The notes under the pieces are model-generated. The model did not search any database and was not told the origin of the DNA. It saw only the letters and a list, made by a program, of their open reading frames with translations. A stretch of DNA of 64,000 nt from Rhodococcus tibetensis (GTDB lineage Bacteria > Actinomycetota > Actinomycetes > Mycobacteriales > Mycobacteriaceae). Both the position numbers and the translations under genes were made by a program. Of the stretch, positions 1 to 7,835 are shown in pieces; the first letter of the stretch is position 1, and each line of letters opens with the position of its first letter. The DNA lies in assembly GCF_024438035.1 (NCBI RefSeq), contig NZ_JANFQF010000004.1:124001-188000 (forward strand). The letters are read 5' to 3'.

Positions 1-210
1 GTACTCGCCCGCGGCTCCATCACCACCGTCGACGACGAGGACCTCGGCCCACTGCAGATGCAGAACCTCATGCTCCGCATGCTGCGAACACCCGGCGCCA
101 TCAGGTTCCCCGGCCGCCGCCTCGGCCAGGACAACGACAGCTTCTACCAGGAATCGCTCGGCCTCGACCCCGACCACGTCGCCGAACTCCGAGAAAAGGG
201 AGTGCTGTAA
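1..210 (+). CDS. Class III (CaiB/BaiF) CoA-transferase, C-terminal end only
   Basis: This is the last 69 codons of a gene that begins before the window. The visible tail reads through 'LMLRMLRTPGAIRFPGRRLG' and ends 'LGLDPDHVAELREKGVL', the usual closing segment of family III CoA-transferases (formyl-CoA/succinyl-CoA:carboxylate transferases), which move CoA between acyl-CoA and a free acid. The stop TAA overlaps the start of the next gene by one base (TAATG), so the two are probably translationally coupled. Pairing with a CitE-like lyase suggests a small route that activates and cleaves a carboxylic acid; the substrate cannot be told. Confidence 0.8.
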   Translation, partial: VLARGSITTVDDEDLGPLQMQNLMLRMLRTPGAIRFPGRRLGQDNDSFYQESLGLDPDHVAELREKGVL

Positions 211-1022
211 TGGATCGAAGCTATCTATTCGCCCCCGGGCACAACGAGAAACTCCTCGGCAAGGTCTTCGAGGCGGGCGCGGACGCGGTGATCCTCGACC
301 TGGAAGACGCGGTGCCGCCGGAGCGCAAATCGGCCGCTCGACGCATGGTAGCGGAGGTGCTCGCCACGCATCCGTCCTGGGTGCGCATCAATGCCGCCCG
401 AACGCCGGACGCTGCAGCCGATCTCGACGCCATTGCCGGCCTCGCGCACGGCATCCGCATCCCCAAGGTCGAGTCGGTCGAGGACGTTCGTTGGGTGACC
501 GAACGAGCGCCCGGCACCCCACTGATCTGTGCGATCGAAAGCGCCCGAGGTGTCGTCAATGCGCTGACGATCGCCGCCGAACCGGGCGTCGAGCATCTCG
601 CCCTCGGCGGCGTCGACCTGCAGAAGGACCTCGGCACCGGCAGCGGCGACGCCCCCCTGCACTACGTGCGCTCACAGCTGGTCGTCGCCTGCCGGGCCGC
701 GGGGATCGCACCGCCGATTGACAGTGTGTACCCGCACCTCGACGACACCGACGGCCTTCGAAGGCAGGCCGCAGCGAGCCGCGAACTCGGATTCTTCGGC
801 AAATCCGCAATCCACCCCTCCCAGCTGCCGATCATCCATACCGCATTCAGCCCACGCGCAGACGAACTGCAATGGGCGCAGGACGTCGTCGAAGCGTTCG
901 ACAGCGCGCACGGGGCCGCTCTCCGTCTACCTGGAGGAGAGTTCGTAGACCTTCCCGTTGCCGAGCGGGCACGCAGGATCCTGCAACTTTCCGAATCCCT
1001 CCAGCTCGACGGGCGCGCCTGA
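210..1022 (+). CDS. HpcH/HpaI aldolase / citrate lyase beta-subunit family protein (CitE-like)
   Basis: A 270-aa protein of the CitE-like family, metal-dependent TIM barrels that cleave or form citramalyl-CoA, malyl-CoA or similar hydroxyacyl-CoA esters. The start 'RSYLFAPGHNEKLLGK' carries the nucleotide-binding region, 'ADAVILDLEDAVPPERK' holds the acidic motif, and the Mg-binding acidic residues fall in 'PKVESVED', 'CAIESARGV' and 'GGVDLQKDLG'. The length is normal for stand-alone CitE-like lyases; no citrate lyase alpha or gamma subunit is nearby, so it is not a true citrate lyase. Coupled to the preceding CoA-transferase through TAATG. The CoA-ester substrate is unknown. Confidence 0.85.
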   Translation: MDRSYLFAPGHNEKLLGKVFEAGADAVILDLEDAVPPERKSAARRMVAEVLATHPSWVRINAARTPDAAADLDAIAGLAHGIRIPKVESVEDVRWVTERAPGTPLICAIESARGVVNALTIAAEPGVEHLALGGVDLQKDLGTGSGDAPLHYVRSQLVVACRAAGIAPPIDSVYPHLDDTDGLRRQAAASRELGFFGKSAIHPSQLPIIHTAFSPRADELQWAQDVVEAFDSAHGAALRLPGGEFVDLPVAERARRILQLSESLQLDGRA

Positions 1023-1334
1023 TCACGATGGCACCCGACCACCCCACTCCCGTCGTTACCTACGCCGAGAGTTGGGAGTTATGCACTCACCCACCCATTT
1101 TCGCTGACCGCGTGCTGCGGAGACGCCGAAGAATCCCGATGCAAGAAGGCACTGGACCTACCCGCCGCCGTCCACGCGGCCCGCCGCAACGGCGCCTCAT
1201 GGGTCGATGCTCGCGCGAACCCGACACGCGACGTTGACACCCGGCCGACCGGAAATTTCACGGTTTACATCACATTGACGATCGATCACCACAGGGTGCG
1301 GGTGAATTGATGTACAGAGAATGCACCCCGAGAA
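1023..1334. other. Intergenic region, possible gene relic
   Basis: These 312 bases hold no intact gene. From 1028 one plus-strand frame reads 'HPTPVVTYAESWEL', which looks like the N-terminus of pyridoxamine-phosphate-oxidase-like proteins, but it then loses any sensible composition and stops at 1237. GGGTGC (1294-1299) and GCACCC (1323-1328) could pair just ahead of the next gene. No clear promoter was recognised. Confidence 0.3.
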
Positions 1335-1967
1335 ATGAAGTTGGGAAAATTCATGGGGACTGACATCCTTATCATCGACGATGGCACCGCACTCGGCGCG
1401 GCCGGCCATCCCTGCCCTCGGGCAATCGGGGTGCGCAACGCTGAAATCTCTCGTCGTCACCGACGACTCGGAGCCACGGCAATCGACATTCCATCATTGT
1501 CGACGCACCACCTCCCGTCGGCGTATCTCTCGGCAAGCGCCCAGACCTGCGGCCCGCGTGCACTACTCGGCCGGATCGTCGGATGCTGTCCGGGCGAGCG
1601 GCATGCCGATGCGGTTCGCTGGGTGATGGCGCGCGGGCACGCGATTGTCGCGCTAACCGATGGCGTGGCCGGCGTCGTCGGGTATGTCAGGGGCGGCTCC
1701 TTGCTGGTTCGTTACCGCCGTGCCGCCGACGTCGTCGCCACACACAGCGTCAGCGGCGCATTGACTGCCGGACTGCTATACGCATGGGACGAGTGGGGTC
1801 TGCTCGGCGCCAGCGCATACGAGGCGTTGCGGGGAATCGGCCTCCGCGAGGTCCACGACGTATTCCGCGACGCGAATCGCTACGGCGCATCGACTGCTTT
1901 TCCCCTCGGATCTGCACTCCCGCGGCACGAAATCGTGCTGGGCGCGTACCCGGAGATCGCGATATGA
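1335..1967 (+). CDS. Hypothetical protein, degenerate PfkB/ribokinase-like C-terminal half
   Basis: A 210-aa protein. Residues about 95-155 ('VMARGHAIVALTDGVAGVVG', then 'SVSGALTAGLLYAWDEWG') resemble the C-terminal half of PfkB sugar kinases, where the normal motif is GAGDAF-AGLL; here the catalytic Asp of GAGD is missing, so kinase activity is unlikely. The first 80 residues are not recognisable, and the third codon positions look less GC-rich than in neighbours. A second possible start lies at 1353 (MGTDIL). Its stop overlaps the next gene's ATG (ATGA at 1964-1967). It may be a sugar-sensing remnant or a decaying gene. Confidence 0.5.
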   Translation: MKLGKFMGTDILIIDDGTALGAAGHPCPRAIGVRNAEISRRHRRLGATAIDIPSLSTHHLPSAYLSASAQTCGPRALLGRIVGCCPGERHADAVRWVMARGHAIVALTDGVAGVVGYVRGGSLLVRYRRAADVVATHSVSGALTAGLLYAWDEWGLLGASAYEALRGIGLREVHDVFRDANRYGASTAFPLGSALPRHEIVLGAYPEIAI

Positions 1968-2251
1968 CAATGGACCACATCAACCCAGTTGTCCCACGGA
2001 TCCGACGGAGACGGCGCGGAGGTCGGGAAGAGGTGTACCTCATCGAATTCGCCCGCAGGTGGGCCGCGTTCGGTGGGCCGTCGGACGAGGACATTCTCGT
2101 TCAGTTCGGGATCGACAGAGCGGAATTCACCCACCTGCTCGCGCGGACTATCGACGAGTTCTTCTGGGAGGCCGAAACTGTCAGGCAGATCGTGAGTGTC
2201 TACCAAGTTCACGTTCCGTCTGCCGCCGATCGTCCTCATGTCACTCGTTAG
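1964..2251 (+). CDS. Small hypothetical protein with possible helix-turn-helix (DUF3263-like)
   Basis: A 95-aa protein starting in an ATGA overlap with the previous gene, with GGAG about nine bases ahead. It has a basic stretch (RIRRRRRGGR, residues about 12-21) followed by 'YLIEFARRWAAFGGPSDEDI' and 'FGIDRAEFTHLLARTIDE', which has the helical pattern of small actinobacterial HTH proteins such as DUF3263; this likeness is weak and was made by eye. The 3' end runs into the start region of the LuxR regulator, so all three genes are probably translated together. A role with that regulator is inference only. Confidence 0.55.
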   Translation: MTMDHINPVVPRIRRRRRGGREEVYLIEFARRWAAFGGPSDEDILVQFGIDRAEFTHLLARTIDEFFWEAETVRQIVSVYQVHVPSAADRPHVTR

Positions 2252-4589
2252 TCCATCGGTGACTGGAAATCTCCCCCTCGAACTGAGCAGTTTCGTCGGT
2301 CGGCGGCGAGAAATCGCGCAGGTACGGCGCTTACTGGGCTGCTCTCGTCTCGTGACACTGACCGGTATCGGCGGCGTCGGCAAATCACGCCTTGCGGTGC
2401 GCGTGGCGTCGGAAGTACGACGCGCGTTTCCCGACGGGGTATGGCTGATCGACCTCGCCGCACCGTGCTCGACCGAGCAGTTAGCGGGCACCATTGCCGG
2501 TGCGGTGGGACTCGAGGCGGCAGCGGTGTCGTTCGACGATGTCGCCGACCTTCTCGCCGCACGGCAGGCACTGCTGGTCCTCGACAATTGCGAGCACGTG
2601 ATCGACGCCGTCGCGGCCGCGGCGAAAATGTTGCTGCGCTGTTGCCCCCGCCTTCGAGTTCTCACCACCAGCCGCGAGTGCCTGCATGTCGGCGGTGAGG
2701 TCACGTTCTCGGTTCCCCCGCTCACGGTTCCGGAGCCGGGCCACCGCCTCCCGGCCGCGAGCCTGCCGTGTTATGAGGCGGTGACCCTTTTCGCGGACCG
2801 TGCTGCTGCCGCCGTTCCGGGGTTCGGGCTTACCGACGACATCGTCGCGGTCGTGGCACAGATCTGCCGGCGACTTGATGGCCTACCGCTGCCCATCGAG
2901 TTGGCGGCGCAGCGGCTGCGGGTGATGTCTCCTCATCAGATCCTGCGGCGCTTGGATGAGGGGTATCGCTTCCTGACCACCAGCGGCCGGGGTGCACCGG
3001 CGCGCCAGCAGAGCCTACGACGGTGCATCGACTGGAGTTACGAACTCTGCACCCCGCGCGAGCGGACCGTTTGGGCGATGGTGTCGGTGTTCGACGATGG
3101 ATTCGAGTTGGATGCAGCCGAGGCGGTCTGCGCCGGTGTCCTCTCACCGGGCGAGTTGCTGGATGTGGTGACCGCGCTCGTCAACAAGTCGGTCCTGATT
3201 TGCGAGCCGGCACACGGTGTCGTGCGATACCGCTTGCTGGAGACGGTGCGTGAGTACGGCCGCGAGCGAATCCAAGAGAGCGGCGAGCATGTGACGGTTC
3301 GGCGACGACACCGGGACTGGTATCTGCAGCTTGCAGTCCGAGCAGACGCCGAGTGGATCGGGCCGCGGCAGACCGGGTGGATAAACCGGTTGGACCGGGA
3401 GCGCCCGAACCTGTACAAGGCGATCGCGTTCAGTGTGTCCGACCCATATGGTCCTTCCGCGGGATTGCGGATCGCGACTGCCCTCGGGCGGTTCTGGCTG
3501 GTGCGTGGCCTGCTCGAGGAGGGGCGAGACTGGCTCGCCCGGTCCCGAGCGGGTCAGGCCGAGTGCCCATCCCCGGCGCAGGTTACCGCGCTCTGCGCGG
3601 AGGCCACACTGGCAGGATTCCAGGGCGACAGCATCGGCGCCGACGCTCTCCTACGACAGGCCCACGAGTATGCCGTCGCCCTCGTCGACGTCCGAGTGCA
3701 TCACCTGATCATGCGGACCGCGGGACACCTGGCACACGCGAGCGGTGACACCGCCGCTGCGAGGGGTCATTTCGAGTCCGCCGTCGACGCCGCCCGGGCA
3801 TCCGGGGAGGTCGGTGCATGCCTCGAGGCATTGCTCGGTCTGGGAGCAGCTTCCGCCTGTGCCGCCGACGGCGCACGAGCGAAAAGCTGTTTCGAGGAAG
3901 TTCTCACCGCCACCGAATATCGTGGCGAATCCATCTATCGCACAATCGCGCTCGCCGCCACCGCGCGGCTCTTGGGCCGTCACGATCTCCAGCAGGCGAT
4001 GGTATCGCTGCACAGCGCTCTCGACATGGCGGGCGAGGTGAGCAGTCCCCTCCTCACGATGGAGTGCATCAGCGTAGCGGCCGACCTCGCCGCCGAACAC
4101 GGCAGGAGCCGGCACGCTGCGGTGTTGCTCGGTGCCGCCCGATCCCTCCAGGAATCGATGGGGATATCCAGGCACACCGCCTATGGCAGCAGTGATAACG
4201 GGATCCGGGAACGCCTGCGGCGGGTCCTCGGCGAGCGAGACTTCACCGACGCCGTCGAGAACGGACGCGCGTTGACGGTGCCGGCTGCCCTCGCCTGTGC
4301 GCTGGGAGATAGTTCCTGCACCACCGAGCAGCCGGATTCCACGCGAACGGCAGGCCTGACTCGGCGAGAGCGGCAGGTGGCGGATCTCGTGACCGAAGGC
4401 CTGACCAACAGGATGATCGCCGAGAAGCTGGTGATTTCGCCGCGCACCGCGCAGGGGCATGTCGAGCGGGTGCTGGGCAAACTCGGCTTCACTTCGCGTG
4501 CCCAGATTGCGGCGTGGATGGTTGAGCACCGGCGCCGAGAGCACGACCGGGACACGCCGACCGCAGTGACGAAAATGCGCGTGCACTGA
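2238..4589 (+). CDS. LuxR-family transcriptional regulator with N-terminal NTPase and TPR-like region
   Basis: A 783-aa regulator from the ATG at 2238 (an in-frame ATG at 2196 would add 14 residues; 2238 begins right before the conserved 'LPLELSSFVGRRREI'). Walker A is 'GIGGVGKSRLAVRVA' and Walker B 'ALLVLDNCEH', typical of AAA/NB-ARC-type signal-transduction ATPases. A winged-helix segment and a long alpha-helical TPR-like region follow. The C-terminus carries a GerE/LuxR HTH ('LTRRERQVADLVTEGLTNRM'). Such proteins bind a ligand or partner, hydrolyse ATP and activate transcription. It overlaps the previous gene by 14 bases and faces pcaF tail to tail, ten bases away. Its target genes are unknown; no receiver domain is present. 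Confidence 0.88.
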   Translation: MSLVSPSVTGNLPLELSSFVGRRREIAQVRRLLGCSRLVTLTGIGGVGKSRLAVRVASEVRRAFPDGVWLIDLAAPCSTEQLAGTIAGAVGLEAAAVSFDDVADLLAARQALLVLDNCEHVIDAVAAAAKMLLRCCPRLRVLTTSRECLHVGGEVTFSVPPLTVPEPGHRLPAASLPCYEAVTLFADRAAAAVPGFGLTDDIVAVVAQICRRLDGLPLPIELAAQRLRVMSPHQILRRLDEGYRFLTTSGRGAPARQQSLRRCIDWSYELCTPRERTVWAMVSVFDDGFELDAAEAVCAGVLSPGELLDVVTALVNKSVLICEPAHGVVRYRLLETVREYGRERIQESGEHVTVRRRHRDWYLQLAVRADAEWIGPRQTGWINRLDRERPNLYKAIAFSVSDPYGPSAGLRIATALGRFWLVRGLLEEGRDWLARSRAGQAECPSPAQVTALCAEATLAGFQGDSIGADALLRQAHEYAVALVDVRVHHLIMRTAGHLAHASGDTAAARGHFESAVDAARASGEVGACLEALLGLGAASACAADGARAKSCFEEVLTATEYRGESIYRTIALAATARLLGRHDLQQAMVSLHSALDMAGEVSSPLLTMECISVAADLAAEHGRSRHAAVLLGAARSLQESMGISRHTAYGSSDNGIRERLRRVLGERDFTDAVENGRALTVPAALACALGDSSCTTEQPDSTRTAGLTRRERQVADLVTEGLTNRMIAEKLVISPRTAQGHVERVLGKLGFTSRAQIAAWMVEHRRREHDRDTPTAVTKMRVH

Positions 4590-4599
4590 AGACGACGAA

Positions 4600-5811
4600 T
4601 CAGACCCGTTCGAAGACGGCGGCGAGGCCCTGACCGCCGCCGATGCACATCGTCTCGAGCCCGTAGCGAGTTTCGCGTCGATCCATTTCCCTCAGCAGCG
4701 TGGCGAGGATTCGCCCACCGGTGGCACCCACGGGATGCCCGAGGGATATACCGGAGCCGTTGGGGTTGAGCCGCTCGTCGGTGGGGTCGAGATTCCAGGT
4801 CCTCAGCACCGCCAGGGTTTGTGCGGCGAAGGCCTCGTTCAACTCGATCACGCCCATGTCGGACAGCGACAGCCCGAGTTGTCCGAGAGCCTTCTCCGTC
4901 GCCGGCACGGGACCGATGCCCATCGTGCGCGGCGGGACGCCGGCCACTGCCCAGGACGCCATGCGGGCGAGCGGCTTCAGGCCGAGTTCCTTCGCCTTCT
5001 CTGCCGTGGTCACGATGCAGAGCGCGGCGCCGTCGTTCTGGCCACTTGCATTACCCGCGGTGACAGTGGATGCCGATTCGATCTTGGCGCGGATCGCGCG
5101 CAGCTTGGCGAGCGACTCCACCGTGGTGTCGGCGCGCGGGTGCTCGTCGGTGTCCACGACGACGGGGTCGGACTTTCGCTGCGGCACAGTGACACCGACG
5201 ATCTCCTCGGCGAAACGACCCGACCGCTGCGCCGCCACCGCCCGCTGATGCGACTGCACCGCGAGCGCGTCCTGGTCCTCACGGCTGATGTCGAACTCGG
5301 CGCGGAGGTTCTCGGCGGTCTCGATCATGCCGCCGGGCACGGGGAAGTTCGCGCCGCCGGCGGTGACGCGGGCGCGGGCGAGCCGGTCGGCGAGTTGCAC
5401 CCCTTCGCCCTTGACACCCCAGCGGATGTTCGGGTTGGTGTAGAACTCGGCCTGGCTCATGGATTCGGCGCCACCGGCGAGGACGAGATCGTTGCCGCCG
5501 GACGCCACCTGCAGCACGGCGGTGATGACCGCTTGCAGACCGGATCCGCAGCGGCGATCCACCTGCATACCGGGGACGTCGATGCCGAGTCCGGCGTCGA
5601 GGGCCGCGATCCGGCCGATGGCCGGGGCTTCCCCACCTGGGGACGCCTGGCCCAGGATGACGTCGTCGATCACACCGCCGTCGATGCCCGTTCGTTCGAC
5701 GAGTGCGGTGATGACCGTGGCGGCGAGACTTTGGGGAGTGAGGTCCTTGAACACTCCGCCGAAACGCCCTACCGGGGTTCGCAGGGGTTCACAGATGACG
5801 ACGTCACGCAT
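4600..5811 (-). CDS. pcaF: Beta-ketoadipyl-CoA thiolase PcaF
   Basis: A 403-aa thiolase that splits beta-ketoadipyl-CoA into succinyl-CoA and acetyl-CoA, the last step of the beta-ketoadipate pathway. The nucleophilic Cys is C88 in 'DRRCGSGLQAV', the His motif is 'GHPVGATGGR', and the second Cys lies in 'MCIGGGQGLA'. By sequence alone it is an acetyl-CoA acetyltransferase-family thiolase; the pca context sets the substrate. It is the last gene of the minus-strand pcaHGBLRF run, 36 bases after pcaR, and ends ten bases from the convergent LuxR gene. Confidence 0.9.
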   Translation of the reverse strand: MRDVVICEPLRTPVGRFGGVFKDLTPQSLAATVITALVERTGIDGGVIDDVILGQASPGGEAPAIGRIAALDAGLGIDVPGMQVDRRCGSGLQAVITAVLQVASGGNDLVLAGGAESMSQAEFYTNPNIRWGVKGEGVQLADRLARARVTAGGANFPVPGGMIETAENLRAEFDISREDQDALAVQSHQRAVAAQRSGRFAEEIVGVTVPQRKSDPVVVDTDEHPRADTTVESLAKLRAIRAKIESASTVTAGNASGQNDGAALCIVTTAEKAKELGLKPLARMASWAVAGVPPRTMGIGPVPATEKALGQLGLSLSDMGVIELNEAFAAQTLAVLRTWNLDPTDERLNPNGSGISLGHPVGATGGRILATLLREMDRRETRYGLETMCIGGGQGLAAVFERV

Positions 5812-5847
5812 GGAAAACCTTTCATAGCTGTTCAGTGTCGGACCGCG

Positions 5848-6645
5848 TCAACGATTGACGGTGGCGAGGTCTCGTTCGATGTCGTGTGCGGCACCACGCA
5901 GCGCGGGGATCAGGTCCGAGTACAAGTCGTCGAGGCTGTACCGTGCGGCATGGGTTGAGATGTTGACCGCCGCGACGGTCTCGCCGGAGGCCGAACGAAT
6001 GGGCGCTGCCATCGAGCGCAGCCCGGCCTCGAGTTCCTGATCGAGGAGGCAGTAGTCGTCCTTCCGGACCTCCAGGATCGCTGATCGCAGATCGGCCGGG
6101 GCGCTGATGGTGCGCTCGGTAAGCGGTTCGATCTCGATCCGCTCGAGGTAGGCGTCGAGTGCCTCGTCGGACAGGCCGGCCAGCAGGACGCGTCCCATCG
6201 ACGTGGCGTAGGCGGGGAACCGGGTGCCGATGGTGATGCCCACCGTCATGATCCTGCTGACGGGAACCCTCGCGACGTACACGATGTCGTCGCCGTCGAG
6301 GATCGACACCGACGACGACTCGTGCACGTGTTGACTGAGCTTCTCGAGATGCGGCTGCGCGACCTCGGGTAGTGAGAGGCTCGACAGGTAGCTGTAGCCC
6401 AATTCGAGCACGCGCGGCGTGAGCCAAAAGGCCGAACCGTCCGTGGCCACGTACCCCAGTTCGACGAGCGTCAACAGAAACCGACGCGCGGTGGCGCGGG
6501 TCAGGTCGGTGGCGCGGGCGACGTCGCTGAGGGTGCGTCGCTGATTCTGCCGGTCGAAGCACCGGATCACCGCGAGGCCACGGGCCAGCGACTGCACGTA
6601 GTCGGGGGACGGGAGGATCTTCTCCGTCGGTTCGGTTGCGGTCAT
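5848..6645 (-). CDS. pcaR: IclR-family regulator of protocatechuate catabolism, PcaR
   Basis: A 265-aa IclR-type regulator. The N-terminal winged HTH lies about residues 18-75 ('RTLSDVARATDLTRATARRF'), followed by the IclR effector domain with its conserved end ('LRSMAAPIRSASGETVAAVN'). PcaR proteins respond to beta-ketoadipate or protocatechuate. The start ATG overlaps the pcaL stop (ATGA), so regulator and enzymes are co-expressed. Lying inside the operon it controls is normal for Rhodococcus pca clusters. The likely operator is the palindrome in the pcaH-pcaI gap. Confidence 0.9.
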   Translation of the reverse strand: MTATEPTEKILPSPDYVQSLARGLAVIRCFDRQNQRRTLSDVARATDLTRATARRFLLTLVELGYVATDGSAFWLTPRVLELGYSYLSSLSLPEVAQPHLEKLSQHVHESSSVSILDGDDIVYVARVPVSRIMTVGITIGTRFPAYATSMGRVLLAGLSDEALDAYLERIEIEPLTERTISAPADLRSAILEVRKDDYCLLDQELEAGLRSMAAPIRSASGETVAAVNISTHAARYSLDDLYSDLIPALRGAAHDIERDLATVNR

Positions 6646-7835
6646 GTCTGCGAATCATCCTCGCTTTCGGAGGAGGACAGGTCGGCGAGGGCCTTCTTGC
6701 CGAGCGCGAACCCGAGGTTGCTGTTGGGAACACCGGCATAGACGGCGGTCTGCAGAAGTACCTCGCCGATGGTGTCCGCGTCGACCCCGCCGCGCAGCGC
6801 CGCGCGAATGTGCATGTCCAGTTCGTGCTCGTTGCCGACCGCGGTGAGGACAGCGATGGTGAGGAGGCGCCGCATCTCGTGGTCCAGTCCGGGGCGCGAC
6901 CAGATGTCACCCCAGGCTGTGCGGGTGATGAAGTCCTGGAAGGGCGCGGTGAAATCGGTGGTCCCCTCGATCGACTTATCGACGTGCGCGTCACCGAGAA
7001 CGGAGCGTCGAACCTTCATGCCCTCGGCGTGCGCTGCCCGCCGTCCTCGTGCGTACCCGCCACCGAGAATGTGCTCGCGCAGCAGGGCGGTGACGGCACC
7101 GGCCTGTTCGAGGTTGGCCACGTGCGCAGCGGGGGAGAGCACCTCGAATCGCGCACCGGTAATGCCGTCGGAGAGAACCTGCATGACGGAAGGCGGGGTC
7201 GACGGATCCTCGGCGCCGGCGAGAACCAGCGTGGGTGCGGCGATGCGGGACAGATCGGCCGTGAAGTCCCAATCAGCAAGGGCGTCACAGCAGGCGGCGT
7301 AACCCTCCGCCGACGTCGACGCGATCATCTCGCGGTAGTGCCGCACGAATTCGGGATCGCGCTTGGCTAGCCCCTCGCTGAACCACCGTGCGACAACGGC
7401 ATCCGCGAGCGACTCCGGACCGTCGGTGCGCGATGCCGCGGCCCGCTCGATCCATGCCTGCGGTTCACCGAATTTCGCGGCGGTGCACAGCAGCGACAGC
7501 GACAGCACCCGGCGCGGAGCGTGGGCCCCGAGCCACTGGGCGATCGCGCCGCCCATCGAGAGCCCCACGATGTGGGCGGCGTCGACTCCGAGCGAGTCGA
7601 GCAGCGCGAGGACGTCCTCGGACAGTTCGCGGACGGAGTAAGGGCCGTCCGGTGCGGGCGACTCACCGTGGCCGCGCTGATCGACGGCGACGACACGGCA
7701 GTCGTCGGACAGCGCCGCGATCTGCGGGTCCCACATGGACCGGTTGGAGCCGAGCGATCCGAGCAGGACGACGACGGGGGCGTCCGCCGCGCCGCTTCGG
7801 GGTCCGGAGATTTCGTGTGCGAGTGCGACTGTCAT
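6642..7835 (-). CDS. pcaL: Fused 3-oxoadipate enol-lactonase / 4-carboxymuconolactone decarboxylase PcaL
   Basis: A 397-aa two-domain enzyme. Residues about 1-255 are an alpha/beta hydrolase, the enol-lactonase (PcaD part), with nucleophile S93 in 'GLSMGGAIAQW'. Residues about 270-390 are a carboxymuconolactone decarboxylase domain (PcaC part) with 'NEHELDMHIRAALRGG'. The protein carries out two successive steps: decarboxylation of gamma-carboxymuconolactone, then hydrolysis of the enol-lactone to beta-ketoadipate. The fusion is typical of actinobacteria. Start and stop codons overlap those of pcaB and pcaR (ATGA at each side). Confidence 0.93.
   Translation of the reverse strand: MTVALAHEISGPRSGAADAPVVVLLGSLGSNRSMWDPQIAALSDDCRVVAVDQRGHGESPAPDGPYSVRELSEDVLALLDSLGVDAAHIVGLSMGGAIAQWLGAHAPRRVLSLSLLCTAAKFGEPQAWIERAAASRTDGPESLADAVVARWFSEGLAKRDPEFVRHYREMIASTSAEGYAACCDALADWDFTADLSRIAAPTLVLAGAEDPSTPPSVMQVLSDGITGARFEVLSPAAHVANLEQAGAVTALLREHILGGGYARGRRAAHAEGMKVRRSVLGDAHVDKSIEGTTDFTAPFQDFITRTAWGDIWSRPGLDHEMRRLLTIAVLTAVGNEHELDMHIRAALRGGVDADTIGEVLLQTAVYAGVPNSNLGFALGKKALADLSSSESEDDSQT

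Noticed and set aside
1583-2251. A 222-codon frame that would fuse shadow sequence to the 95-aa protein
   Set aside because: The first 127 codons overlap the PfkB-like gene and are Arg-rich; the ATG at 1964 in an ATGA overlap with GGAG ahead is a better start.
4735-5958. A 407-codon plus-strand open frame over pcaF
   Set aside because: Shadow of the thiolase gene; the Gly/Asp/Arg-rich product has no domain.
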